From contig CAKPMJ010000001.1 of assembly GCA_934167965.1 (NCBI GenBank), positions 62,001 to 126,000 of the forward strand: 64,000 nt of DNA. Direction: 5' to 3'. The notes beneath the pieces were generated by a model. The model did not search any database. It had not been told where the DNA came from and saw only the letters and a list, made by a program, of their open reading frames with translations. Every line of letters begins with the position of its first letter. Position 1 is the first letter of the stretch. The position numbers and the translations under genes are program-made. Below are positions 17,501 through 25,972 of this stretch, one piece after another. Origin of the DNA: an uncultured Clostridia bacterium (GTDB taxonomy: Bacteria > Bacillota > Clostridia > TANB77 > CAG-508).

Positions 17501-19792
17501 ATGAAAGGCTTAAGTAAAAAAATATTAAGGGATATAAAATTAAATAAAATGCAATTTTTTAACATCTTTATTATGGTGTTTCTAGGAGTATTTGTATTTG
17601 CTGGAATACATGCGTATATGGATGGAATGAAAGAAAGTGGAGAAAAGTATTATCAAAGCAATAATTTACAAGATATATGGATAACAGGGGAAAACTTTGA
17701 TAAGGACGATTTAAAAAAAGTAAAGAAAATAGACAATGTAAAAAATGCAGAAAGAATATTGACAATATCAACAGAATTAGAAGGATATAAAGATGTATTA
17801 GTAGAAACAAACTTTATAGAATCAAATGAAATATCAAAGATGTATATTGTAGATGGAGAAGAATTTGCTAAAGATAAAGATGGAGTATGGTTAGATAGTT
17901 ATTTAGCAAAAAATCTTGACTTAAAAGTGGGAGACGACATTACATTTGATTATAAAGATTATAAAATAAAGAAAAAAATATTAGGATTGGTAAATACACC
18001 TGATCATGTATATATTGTAAAAGATGAAACAGCAGTATTTCCGACACATAAAGATTATGGATATATATATCTTTCAATAGATCAATTCCCACAAGATTAT
18101 TATGTATTTAATCAAATAATAGTAGATGTAGATGACACAAGCAAAATAAATAATACGAAAATTGATATTGAAAACAAAATAAAATCAGCAATAGCAGTAA
18201 CAGACAGAAGTTCAAATTCATCTCATGAGACATATAATTCAGAAATAGAAGAAGGAAATACTTATTCTGGAGTATTTACATTTTTATTTCTATTCATAGC
18301 AATCCTATCAGTTGTAACCACAATGAATAGATTTGTAAAAAAACAAAGAACACAAATAGGAACATTAAAAGCATTGGGATTTAAAAACAAAAAAATAATT
18401 AGACATTATGTAAGTTACGGATTTTATGTAAGTTTACTAGCTTCTATATGTGGATTACTTGTTGGAAAATATGTGTTAGGTGGATTTTTCTTAAACATGG
18501 AAATGAGTTATTTTGAAGTACCAATATATGAGACAGTTTTAATACCAACAGTATATATATTAGCAGCATTAGTTGTAATTCTAATAACACTTGTAACTTA
18601 TTTATCTTGTAGAAGCATACTAAAAGAATCAGCAGTAGATGCATTAAGAGTCGAAATTCCAAAAGTAAAAAATACAAAATTTGATTTAACAACAAAAGGA
18701 ATATTTAAGAAATCATCAATCTCTACGAGATGGAATTTAAGAGATATAGGAAGAAACAAAAGTAGAAGCTTAATGGCTATTGTAGGAATTATAGGATGTA
18801 CAATGCTTCTAATATGTGCATTTGGAATGTTAGATACAATGAATTCATATTTAGACTGGGAGTTTGATAAACTTAATGATTTTGCATATAAACTTTCATT
18901 ATCAAACAATTATACAGATAAACAATTAGACAAATTAATTGATAAATATGGCAACTCAACAAGTGAGACTTTAGGAATAGAAATAAAAATTAATGATAAA
19001 AAAGAAACAAATACATTAACTATAAATGATGCAAAAGACCATTTAAAATACACAGACCATAATCAAAAATATATAGAATTAAAAGATGATGGAGTATATA
19101 TAACAGAAAAATTATCACAAAAATATGGATTAAATGTAGGAGATAATATTAGTTGGCATATATTTGGTGATGAAGAATGGTATACATGCAAAATAATTGG
19201 ATTAAACCGAGATCCACAAAACCAGAGTTTAAGCATGACAAGAAAATATTATGAATCTTTAGGATTAGAATATAAAGCAGATTCTTTATATACAGACGAA
19301 GATTTGAGTGAAGTAAAAACAATAGATGGCGTTGATAAAATTCAAAGTATATCAAACTTAAGAGAAGGAATGGAAAGTATGTTAGAAACAATGAAAACAA
19401 TGATAGCATTGCTTATTGTAGTTTCTGCAGTACTTGGATATGTAATAATATACAATTTAGGAGTATTATCATTTACAGAAAAGCAATATCAATTTGCAAC
19501 ATTAAAAGTATTAGGATTTAAAAACAAACAAATAAAAAATATATTTGTAAAACAGAACTTATGGCTTTCAATTATAGGAATCATTTTAGGATTACCTCTA
19601 GGATATGTAATGATTGATTATATATTTAAATCTGCACTTGGAGATAATTATGATTTCCCAGCAATTATTAAAACGTTATCTTATGTATGGTCAGCAGTTG
19701 GAAGTTTCATTGTAGCAATATTTGTAAACAAAGTATTGTCAAGAAAAGTTAAAACAATAGATATGGTTTCAAGTTTAAAAGGAAATGAATAA
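17501..19792 (+). CDS. ABC transporter permease with two FtsX domains
   Basis: A 763-residue membrane protein: N-terminal helix (about 18-38), a large extracellular domain (about 40-250), three helices (about 255-375, FtsX domain 1), a fourth break near 420-440, a second extracellular domain (about 445-620) and three final helices (FtsX domain 2). The cytoplasmic motif RTQIGTLKALGFKNKKI recurs as QYQFATLKVLGFKNKQI, marking the internal duplication. With the ATPase upstream it forms a complete exporter. The substrate is not evident. Confidence 0.9.
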   Translation: MKGLSKKILRDIKLNKMQFFNIFIMVFLGVFVFAGIHAYMDGMKESGEKYYQSNNLQDIWITGENFDKDDLKKVKKIDNVKNAERILTISTELEGYKDVLVETNFIESNEISKMYIVDGEEFAKDKDGVWLDSYLAKNLDLKVGDDITFDYKDYKIKKKILGLVNTPDHVYIVKDETAVFPTHKDYGYIYLSIDQFPQDYYVFNQIIVDVDDTSKINNTKIDIENKIKSAIAVTDRSSNSSHETYNSEIEEGNTYSGVFTFLFLFIAILSVVTTMNRFVKKQRTQIGTLKALGFKNKKIIRHYVSYGFYVSLLASICGLLVGKYVLGGFFLNMEMSYFEVPIYETVLIPTVYILAALVVILITLVTYLSCRSILKESAVDALRVEIPKVKNTKFDLTTKGIFKKSSISTRWNLRDIGRNKSRSLMAIVGIIGCTMLLICAFGMLDTMNSYLDWEFDKLNDFAYKLSLSNNYTDKQLDKLIDKYGNSTSETLGIEIKINDKKETNTLTINDAKDHLKYTDHNQKYIELKDDGVYITEKLSQKYGLNVGDNISWHIFGDEEWYTCKIIGLNRDPQNQSLSMTRKYYESLGLEYKADSLYTDEDLSEVKTIDGVDKIQSISNLREGMESMLETMKTMIALLIVVSAVLGYVIIYNLGVLSFTEKQYQFATLKVLGFKNKQIKNIFVKQNLWLSIIGIILGLPLGYVMIDYIFKSALGDNYDFPAIIKTLSYVWSAVGSFIVAIFVNKVLSRKVKTIDMVSSLKGNE

Positions 19793-19809
19793 AAAAGAGG
19801 AGTAGAATT

Positions 19810-20586
19810 ATGGATTTAGTAATTGGACTTACAATACCATTTTTAGGAACTACTTTGGGAGCTGCAACAGTATTCTTAATGAAAGATAAAATGAATATAA
19901 AAATACAAAAACTTTTATTAGGATTTGCATCAGGAGTTATGATTGCAGCTTCTGTATGGTCTCTTTTAATACCATCAATAGAAATGGCAAAAAGTCAAGG
20001 AGATATAGCATGGATTCCGGCAGCATTAGGATTTTTATTTGGAATAGTTTTTTTACTTGTATTAGACACAGTAATACCACATTTGCATTTAAATACAGAT
20101 AAACCAGAGGGAATAAAAACGAAATTAAAGAAAACTACTATGATGGTATTTGCTGTAACTCTTCATAATATACCAGAAGGAATGGCTGTAGGAGTTACAT
20201 TTGCAGGAGCAATTCTTGGAAATACAGGAATAACAATGGCGGGAGCATTTGCATTAGCAATAGGAATTGCAATACAAAACTTTCCTGAGGGTGCAATTAT
20301 ATCAATGCCACTAAAAAGTGAAGGAGTTTCAAAACCAAAATCATTCTTATATGGTACACTATCTGGTATTATGGAACTAATAGGGGCGATTATCACAATT
20401 TTACTTACAAATACTATTACTATAATGCTTCCATATTTATTATCATTTGCCGCAGGAGCAATGATATATGTAGTAGTTGAAGAATTAATACCAGAATCCC
20501 AAACTGGTGAACACTCTAATATTGGAACAATAGGAGTAGCAATAGGATTTGTAATTATGATGATTTTAGATGTAGCATTAGGTTAA
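19810..20586 (+). CDS. ZIP-family metal transporter
   Basis: The product is 258 residues with eight predicted helices. The metal-binding motifs are HNIPEGMAVG in helix 4 and QNFPEGAIIS in helix 5, with VVEELIPES in a later helix, as in ZupT/GufA-type ZIP proteins. It has a small His-containing loop (HLHL) before helix 4. It probably imports zinc or another divalent cation. It lies 17 bases after the ABC permease and may be cotranscribed. Confidence 0.92.
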   Translation: MDLVIGLTIPFLGTTLGAATVFLMKDKMNIKIQKLLLGFASGVMIAASVWSLLIPSIEMAKSQGDIAWIPAALGFLFGIVFLLVLDTVIPHLHLNTDKPEGIKTKLKKTTMMVFAVTLHNIPEGMAVGVTFAGAILGNTGITMAGAFALAIGIAIQNFPEGAIISMPLKSEGVSKPKSFLYGTLSGIMELIGAIITILLTNTITIMLPYLLSFAAGAMIYVVVEELIPESQTGEHSNIGTIGVAIGFVIMMILDVALG

Positions 20587-20615
20587 AATATAAAAATATA
20601 AAAGGAAGTAGATAT

Positions 20616-20783
20616 ATGTTAAAAGATTGGAGATTTATATTAGTAATATCAATTATTATTGGAATAATAATAGGGGTATTGTTAGTAACAATTTTTAGAT
20701 TAACACCAATTATAATAGTTTTAACTATGGCAATTGGCTGCGGAATAGGAATGATTATATTACAACTGGAAAGTGAAAAGTAG
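20616..20783 (+). CDS. Small two-helix membrane protein
   Basis: A 55-codon ORF with AAAGGAA 8 bases before the ATG. The product has two hydrophobic helices, separated near RLTP, and a short polar tail LESEK. The function is unknown. It lies 29 bases after the ZIP transporter stop and directly before the first cassette promoter, so it probably ends the zip transcript. Confidence 0.6.
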   Translation: MLKDWRFILVISIIIGIIIGVLLVTIFRLTPIIIVLTMAIGCGIGMIILQLESEK

Positions 20784-20801
20784 TAAAAATATGAAAAATA
20801 A

Positions 20802-20830
20802 TTGACAATAAGGTAAAGTAATGATAATAT
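20802..20830 (+). promoter_or_regulatory. Cassette 1 promoter
   Basis: TTGACA (20802-20807), 17 bases, TAATAT (20825-20830) preceded by TGA, an extended -10. The block TTGACAATAA and the -10 TGATAATAT recur at the other three cassettes. Confidence 0.85.
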
Positions 20831-20868
20831 AAAAACGAAAGAAAAAAGTAAAAGGAGAAAAACAAAGG

Positions 20869-20940
<72 letters not shown>

Positions 20941-20977
20941 TTTAGTAAAAATAAATAATAATATAAATATAATAAGA

Positions 20978-21036
20978 GGCAATATTGGCTTATCTGGTAA
21001 GTATTATGATACCGGATAAGTTTATATTGTCTTTTT
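20978..21036 (+). terminator. Cassette 1 attenuator-type terminator
   Basis: A 22-bp stem (20978-20999 with 21010-21031, one mismatch, some G-U pairs) with loop AGTATTATGA, followed by five T. It lies between the leader ORF and the prepilin gene, so it must be bypassed for prepilin expression from the cassette promoter. Confidence 0.9.
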
Positions 21037-21049
21037 GTGATACACGGAG

Positions 21050-21080
21050 ATTGTCAATGGGGACGTTCCTTTTTGACAAT
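21050..21080 (+). repeat. REP-like hairpin with GGGGACGTTCC
   Basis: ATTGTCAA (21050-21057) pairs with TTGACAAT (21073-21080) around a loop containing GGGGACGTTCC. The same element sits at the same place in cassette 2 but is absent from cassettes 3 and 4. Its TTGACA could also serve as a -35 box. Confidence 0.7.
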
Positions 21081-21118
21081 AATAAAGATTAAATAGAATA
21101 AAAGAAAGGAATGAAATT

Positions 21119-21781
21119 ATGAAAAGAAACAAAGGAATAACATTAATAGCATTAGTAATAACAATAATAGTATTGTTAATATTAGCAGGAGTAGCAATTG
21201 CAATGTTATCAGGAGAAAATGGAATATTAAAGAAGGCGGCAGAAGCTAAAACAAAAACAGAAAAAGCACAATTAGATGAACAAGCCAAATTGGCTGATTA
21301 TGATATAGATGGGTATTTTGCAGAAAAGGGATACAAATATAAATGCAGGTATGGATATATAACAGGTGTTACAGTAAAAGATGCAATAATTGAAGATACT
21401 GTTGGAACATTAAAATCATATTTACCAAAAGGTTATACTGTGAGTGGAGAAGGAATAACAGATGATACAATTTTATATACAGGTTTAGAAGTAAAAAATG
21501 GTGAAGAAACAGTTGCAAAGGTAGTGGTTTATGGAGACACAAGTTGTGATGGAAGAATTAGAACTAATGATTCAACTGCCATACTACAGTTTATTAATCC
21601 AACATTTGATAGAGTTTTTACAGACTGTCAAAAGATAGCTGCTGATGTAAATCATGATGGAATTATAAATCAAGATGATAGCAATGAACTATTACAATAT
21701 TTAGCTAAAAATGGAAAAGGAGTATTAGAGAATCAAAGTGTGTATGCAAGCAATCCTGAAAAGTTAATAATAGGAGAATAA
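21119..21781 (+). CDS. Prepilin fused to a dockerin-like domain (cassette 1)
   Basis: The protein is 220 residues. The N-terminus KGITLIALVITIIVLLILAG is a type IV prepilin signal: short basic leader, cleavage after Gly6, then a hydrophobic helix; the usual Glu at +5 is Ala. The conserved stalk LSGENGILKKAAEAKTKTE follows. The second half has two dockerin-type calcium loops, GDTSCDGRIRTND and ADVNHDGIINQDD, each followed by a helix. The segment before them (TVGTLKSYLPKGYTVSG) is the small beta domain often adjacent to dockerins. Probable role: surface filament or pseudopilin subunit that could dock a cohesin-bearing partner. Expression should depend on the upstream attenuator. Confidence 0.85.
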   Translation: MKRNKGITLIALVITIIVLLILAGVAIAMLSGENGILKKAAEAKTKTEKAQLDEQAKLADYDIDGYFAEKGYKYKCRYGYITGVTVKDAIIEDTVGTLKSYLPKGYTVSGEGITDDTILYTGLEVKNGEETVAKVVVYGDTSCDGRIRTNDSTAILQFINPTFDRVFTDCQKIAADVNHDGIINQDDSNELLQYLAKNGKGVLENQSVYASNPEKLIIGE

Positions 21782-21802
21782 TTAAAAAAATATGAAAAAT
21801 AA

Positions 21803-21831
21803 TTGACAATAAGGTAAAGTAATGATAATAT
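21803..21831 (+). promoter_or_regulatory. Cassette 2 promoter
   Basis: TTGACA (21803-21808), 17 bases, TAATAT with an upstream TGA. It starts about 20 bases after the cassette 1 prepilin stop. Confidence 0.85.
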
Positions 21832-21869
21832 AAAAATGAAAGAAAAAAGTAAAAGGAGAAAAACAAAGG

Positions 21870-22004
21870 ATGACAAGAATGACAAAGGCTAGAACCTTTG
21901 CGAGAGCACACACAAAAAAAATTAGTTTAATAGAAATAAATAATAATATAAACATGATACGAGGCAATATTGGCTTATCTGGTAAATATTATGATACCAG
22001 ATAA
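21870..22004 (+). CDS. Cassette 2 leader peptide, long form reading into the terminator
   Basis: AAAGGAG lies upstream of ATG as in cassette 1. Here the CA tract is reduced to CACACA followed by A8, encoding only one His-Thr and two Lys. As a result the frame stays open: MTRMTKARTFARAHTKK, ISLIEINNNINMIR, GNIGLSGKYYDTR, with TAA inside the 3' arm of the terminator. The total is 44 residues. It shows in nature the read-through frame that the other cassettes would reach by repeat slippage. Confidence 0.65.
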   Translation: MTRMTKARTFARAHTKKISLIEINNNINMIRGNIGLSGKYYDTR

Positions 22005-22021
22005 GTTTATATTGTCTTTTT
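21963..22021 (+). terminator. Cassette 2 attenuator-type terminator
   Basis: The stem 21963-21984 with 21995-22016 is followed by five T. Relative to cassette 1, a U-G pair has become U-A, keeping the stem. Confidence 0.9.
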
Positions 22022-22034
22022 GTGATACACGGAA

Positions 22035-22065
22035 ATTGTCAATGGGGACGTTCCTTTTTGACAAT
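22035..22065 (+). repeat. REP-like hairpin with GGGGACGTTCC, second copy
   Basis: ATTGTCAA (22035-22042) and TTGACAAT (22058-22065) flank TGGGGACGTTCCTTT. The element is the same as at 21050. Confidence 0.7.
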
Positions 22066-22103
22066 AATAAAGATTAAATAGAATAAGAGAAAGGAATGAA
22101 ATT

Positions 22104-23339
22104 ATGAAAAGAAACAAAGGAATCACATTAATAGCACTAGTAATAACAATAATAGTATTGCTAATCTTAGCAGGAGTAGCAATAGCAATGCTATCAGGAG
22201 AAAATGGAATATTAAGAAAGGCAGCAGAAGCAAAAACTAAAACAGAAGAAGCACAAGCAAATGAAACTGAAGACTTAACAGACCTAGAAATTTTAATGGA
22301 AGAAAGCACAGGAAACTTAGGAAAGGTAAAAGACAATAAAAATAAAGTTATAGAAGGAAGAAAAGTAAAATTACAAGATGATAGTGGAGAAACAATAGTA
22401 GTACCAGTAGGGTTTAAAATAAAAGAAGATTCACCAACAGAAGTAAAAAAAGGAATAGTAGTAGTAGCACCTGATAATAGTGAATTTGTATGGGTACCAG
22501 TAAAAGATGTAAGTAAAATGTATGGAACAAATGCAGAAGGAAAGAAACTAGGAAAACTTTATAGTTTTACTTCAAGTGGATATACAGCGAATAACTGGAC
22601 AGAGACAGCAGGAGTAATGAAATGGACAAGTGAAACAGGTTACAAAGAACCAGACTATTTATCAGATCCAACAAATGGAGATGCAGTAACAGGGAATGAT
22701 AAAAGGGGAATAGCTTTATTGAAAAATATAGTAGGATTAAATGGGACAGATGAAGAGATACTAACTAAATGGAAAACGCAATTACAAAATGAGTTTGATG
22801 AAATGATAAAATATGTAGAAAAGAATAAAGGATTCTATGTAGGAAGATATGAAACAAGTTTAAACACAGAAACAAATAATGTTCAATCAATATCTGGCAT
22901 AGCATCAGCAACAGGTAGTAGTGCAAATACATGGTATGGATTATATCAAAAAGAGAAAGAATATAGTGAGCAAGATAAACTAAAAAATGTAGTAGGAAGT
23001 AGCATGATATGGGGAAGCCAGTATGATCAAATGATGATATGGATGCAAAGAAATGGAATAGACGTAACATCAGAAACTCCAAAAGATTTTGATGGTACAG
23101 CAACAAGTAAAAATACGACACGAGACACAGGAACAGTATCAACAGATAATTTAAATAATATATATGATTTACTAGGAAATAGCCAGGAATGGACGTTAGA
23201 GGTGAGTATCACTGGCGCTCGTACTAGCAGAGGTGGTGGTTGCGACCGTAGTTTTTCACCTAGTTATCGCACCAACATCTTCAATCCGTACCGTCGTAGC
23301 ACCTCCAATTCCACTCGCCTCACACTTTATATAAAGTAG
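22104..23339 (+). CDS. Prepilin fused to FGE/C-type-lectin-like domain with variable C-terminus (cassette 2)
   Basis: The product is 411 residues. Residues 1-52 repeat the cassette 1 prepilin signal and stalk. The rest is a formylglycine-enzyme-like (sulfatase-modifying, CLec fold) domain: DNSEFVWVPVKDV (about 130), GFYVGRYET, then IYDLLGNSQEWTLEV and a final RGGG...YR...R.TLYIK segment. This is the fold used as target by diversity-generating retroelements. From about 23186 the codons change sharply: six of seven Arg are CGT/CGC while upstream Arg is mainly AGA/AGG, and most codons end in C or T. No catalytic Cys pair of a true FGE is evident. Probable role: displayed, diversified binding tip on a pilus-like subunit. 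Confidence 0.85.
   Translation: MKRNKGITLIALVITIIVLLILAGVAIAMLSGENGILRKAAEAKTKTEEAQANETEDLTDLEILMEESTGNLGKVKDNKNKVIEGRKVKLQDDSGETIVVPVGFKIKEDSPTEVKKGIVVVAPDNSEFVWVPVKDVSKMYGTNAEGKKLGKLYSFTSSGYTANNWTETAGVMKWTSETGYKEPDYLSDPTNGDAVTGNDKRGIALLKNIVGLNGTDEEILTKWKTQLQNEFDEMIKYVEKNKGFYVGRYETSLNTETNNVQSISGIASATGSSANTWYGLYQKEKEYSEQDKLKNVVGSSMIWGSQYDQMMIWMQRNGIDVTSETPKDFDGTATSKNTTRDTGTVSTDNLNNIYDLLGNSQEWTLEVSITGARTSRGGGCDRSFSPSYRTNIFNPYRRSTSNSTRLTLYIK
23186..23324 (+). other. Candidate diversity-generating-retroelement variable region
   Basis: It covers the last 45 or so codons of the CLec prepilin. NNY codons (CGT, AGC, ACC, ATC, TTC, TAC, AAC) dominate, as expected from random mutation of AAY codons in a template. 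It is visibly GC-richer than its surroundings. A 12-bp palindrome CTTTATATAAAG (23325-23336) follows at the stop codon. I found no reverse transcriptase or template copy in the window. Confidence 0.55.
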
Positions 23340-23429
23340 GACTGAACTCTAGAAGCGATAACCTAGAAAAGGCTATTGCTATGAAAATATAGAAAATTTG
23401 TTAAGTTTAGTGCATCAATTTTTAAATTA

Positions 23430-23466
23430 GGATTTAGTAGTTATTGAAATTACTAAATCCTTTTTT
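23430..23466 (+). terminator. Rho-independent terminator after cassette 2
   Basis: GGATTTAGTA pairs with TACTAAATCC across an 11-base loop, followed by TTTTTT. The stretch 23340-23429 before it holds no gene that I can see. Confidence 0.9.
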
Positions 23467-23526
23467 ACTATTCTTAAAAATTACAAAAATAAACACAAAA
23501 AAATTTGAAAAAATATCCAAAACCCC

Positions 23527-23555
23527 TTTACTTTTTTAGGGTATTTGTATACAAT
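23527..23555 (+). promoter_or_regulatory. Promoter for the glycosyltransferase operon
   Basis: TTTACT, 17 bases, TACAAT, about 65 bases before the gene. Confidence 0.6.
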
Positions 23556-23620
23556 ATAAAAAGTGAAAAAATAAGAAATAAAAAACAGAAGAAAATCGTA
23601 CAAATTGAAGGGAGAAAAAG

Positions 23621-24910
23621 ATGAAAATCTTAATGTTAACATGGGAATATCCACCAAGAATAGTAGGAGGAATAGCAAGAGTAGTAAATGACTTATCAAA
23701 AAGACTAATAAAAGACGGACATGAAGTAACAGTAGTAACATACAGAGAAGGAGATGCACCATACTACGAATTAGATAAGGGAGTAAAAGTATATAGAGTA
23801 GATAACTTTATGATAAGACCAAACAACTTTATAGACTGGGTAATGCAAATGAATTTTAATATGGTAGCAAAAGCATCAGAAATAATTCAAAAAGAAGGTA
23901 AATTTGATGTAATACATGCACATGACTGGTTAGTAGCATATGCTGCGAAAACTTTAAAACATTCATTTAACATACCAATAATATCTACAATACATGCTAC
24001 AGAAGCAGGAAGAAACAGCGGAATTAGAGATGAACAACAAAAATATATAAACGATTCTGAATGGATGTTAACATATGAATCAACAGAAGTAATAGTAAAC
24101 AGTAATTATATGAAAAATGAATTACAAAGACTATTTGGACTACCATTTGAAAAAATAAATGTAGTACCAAATGGAGTTAATTTATTAAGTTTCTCTGGAA
24201 TAGATAGAGACTATGAATTTAGAAGAAGATATGCAATGGACAATGAAAAAATAATACTATTTATGGGAAGACTAGTATATGAAAAAGGAGTTCAACACTT
24301 AATTGCAGCAATGCCAAAAATATTAGAACACTATCATGATGCAAAACTTGTAATAGCAGGAAAAGGCGGAATGATGGATGAGCTAAAACAAGAAGCAGAT
24401 GCATTAGGGTTAGGAGCAAAAGTATACTTTGCTGGATATATGAATGGAAAAGACGTACAAAGAATGTATAAAGCAGCAGATATATCTGTATTCCCAAGTA
24501 CATATGAACCATTTGGAATTGTTGCACTAGAAGCAATGCTTGCAGAGAGACCAGTAGTAGTGTCAGATGCAGGAGGATTAAATGAAATAGTACAACATAA
24601 AGAAAATGGAATGAAATGTTATTGCGGAAATCCAAATTCAATAGCAGATTCAATATTAGAATTATTATTTGATCAACAATTATGTGCTAATGTAGTAAAA
24701 AAAGCAAAAGCAAAAGTAAGAAATGAATATAACTGGAATAAAATTGCCCAAGATACACACTTTATATATCAAAAGGCAATATGTGAAACAATGGCAGAAA
24801 AACAACGTAAAGAAATGGAACAAGAAAAAGCACAAAAAATTAAGAAAACAAAAGGAAATGAAATTAGCAAACTTATTCCATTCAACAGAAAGAACCAAGC
24901 ATATGCATAA
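23621..24910 (+). CDS. GT4-family glycosyltransferase (glycogen-synthase-like)
   Basis: A GT-B protein of 429 residues. The N-terminal domain begins MKILMLTWEYPPRIVGGIARVV (glycogen-synthase-like loop) and contains DVIHAHDWL. The C-terminal domain has GRLVYEKGVQHLI and the nucleotide-sugar motif STYEPFGIVALEAMLAERPVV (E-x7-E). The tail is a Lys/Glu/Gln-rich coil. It is likely to transfer a sugar from a nucleotide donor to a glucan or surface polymer; acceptor and donor are not determined. It is first in a run with ylbF, a metallopeptidase, yqeG and prepilin peptidase. Confidence 0.9.
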   Translation: MKILMLTWEYPPRIVGGIARVVNDLSKRLIKDGHEVTVVTYREGDAPYYELDKGVKVYRVDNFMIRPNNFIDWVMQMNFNMVAKASEIIQKEGKFDVIHAHDWLVAYAAKTLKHSFNIPIISTIHATEAGRNSGIRDEQQKYINDSEWMLTYESTEVIVNSNYMKNELQRLFGLPFEKINVVPNGVNLLSFSGIDRDYEFRRRYAMDNEKIILFMGRLVYEKGVQHLIAAMPKILEHYHDAKLVIAGKGGMMDELKQEADALGLGAKVYFAGYMNGKDVQRMYKAADISVFPSTYEPFGIVALEAMLAERPVVVSDAGGLNEIVQHKENGMKCYCGNPNSIADSILELLFDQQLCANVVKKAKAKVRNEYNWNKIAQDTHFIYQKAICETMAEKQRKEMEQEKAQKIKKTKGNEISKLIPFNRKNQAYA

Positions 24911-24930
24911 ATGTAAAGGAGTGTTAGAAA

Positions 24931-25266
24931 ATGCAAGTTTATGACACAGCAAATAGATTAGCCAAAGAAATAAAAGAATCAGAAGAATATGTAAATTATT
25001 CAATGGCTAAGCAAGCAATAAACTTAAATACAGAATTAAAATCTAAGATTGATGAATTTGAAAAAGCTAGATATGAAGAACAAATAACAGCGATGCAAAC
25101 AGGTAAAGCAGATAGCGAAAAAATGAAAAAAGTACAACAGCTTTATTCAGAACTAATCGAAAATGAAGATGCAAAAAGATATTTTAATGCAGAACTTAAA
25201 TTTAATATACTTTTGGGAGATGTTAATAAAATTATTAGCGAAGCAGTAAAAGATGTTTTAGTTTAA
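24931..25266 (+). CDS. YlbF/YmcA-family protein
   Basis: A helical protein of 111 residues (MQVYDTANRLAKEIKESEEY, then a central QLYSELIENEDAKRYFNAELKF) that matches the YlbF/YmcA family. In Bacillus these proteins form the Y-complex that affects RNase Y mRNA maturation and, through it, competence, biofilm and sporulation. The start has AAAGGAG 10 bases upstream. It lies 20 bases after the glycosyltransferase. Confidence 0.88.
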   Translation: MQVYDTANRLAKEIKESEEYVNYSMAKQAINLNTELKSKIDEFEKARYEEQITAMQTGKADSEKMKKVQQLYSELIENEDAKRYFNAELKFNILLGDVNKIISEAVKDVLV

Positions 25267-25274
25267 GGAGAAAA

Positions 25275-25961
25275 ATGGAATATATAATATTAATATTAGT
25301 TTTAATTCTAATTGCAATACTTTTAAAAGTAATAGGCAAAATAAATATAAAACAAATTATGAAACTAGGAGAAAACAAAGAATTAGATGAAAAAATAAAT
25401 CAATATCCTAGCAATATAGAAGTTTGTAAAAAAATATTAAATAAAATAGGCAATGAAAGCGTAAAAATTGAAGAAAATAAAGATGCAAGTAATTGCCTTT
25501 ATATAGTTGTAAGCAATAAAATACTAATTGGAGATGTAAAACAAAGTTATACAAGAATACAAACAATAGCACATGAGTGCTTACATTCTATACAAGATAA
25601 AACATTATTAATGTTCAATTTTGTATATTCAAATATATATATACTAGCATTTTTTATATTAGCAGTATTAAACATATGTAAGGTGTTACCATTTAAAACA
25701 ATGTTTTTAAGTATATATATATTAATGGGATTTGTATTTTATTTTATAAGAAGTTATTTAGAAAATGATGCTATGATAAAAGCACCATTTTTAGCTAAAG
25801 AATATATGGAAGAAGAAAATATACTTTCAAAAGAAGAAATAGAAGAAACAATTGAAGAATATAACAAATTAAATAAAAAAGGAATAATAGCAACAAATTA
25901 TGGATTATTATTAAATGTTTTAGTAAAAACTATAATTTTAACATTAATAATGATGATATAG
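25275..25961 (+). CDS. Membrane zinc metallopeptidase-like protein (YugP-like)
   Basis: A 228-residue membrane protein. One N-terminal helix (about 3-20) is followed by a cytosolic/peripheral domain with the zinc motif HECLH in QTIAHECLHSIQDK (about residue 97), two helices (about 115-160) and a C-terminal helix. The motif and layout recall Zn_peptidase_2 (YugP), but the protein is divergent. The third ligand is not obvious; an Asp or Glu in RSYLENDA is a candidate. The substrate is unknown. It is in operon with ylbF upstream (8 bases). Confidence 0.7.
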   Translation: MEYIILILVLILIAILLKVIGKINIKQIMKLGENKELDEKINQYPSNIEVCKKILNKIGNESVKIEENKDASNCLYIVVSNKILIGDVKQSYTRIQTIAHECLHSIQDKTLLMFNFVYSNIYILAFFILAVLNICKVLPFKTMFLSIYILMGFVFYFIRSYLENDAMIKAPFLAKEYMEEENILSKEEIEETIEEYNKLNKKGIIATNYGLLLNVLVKTIILTLIMMI

Positions 25962-25972
25962 AAAGGATTACA

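Noticed and set aside
23340..23620. Reverse transcriptase or template repeat of a diversity-generating retroelement next to the variable region
   Set aside because: No ORF of that kind and no near-copy of the variable segment exist here or elsewhere in the window.
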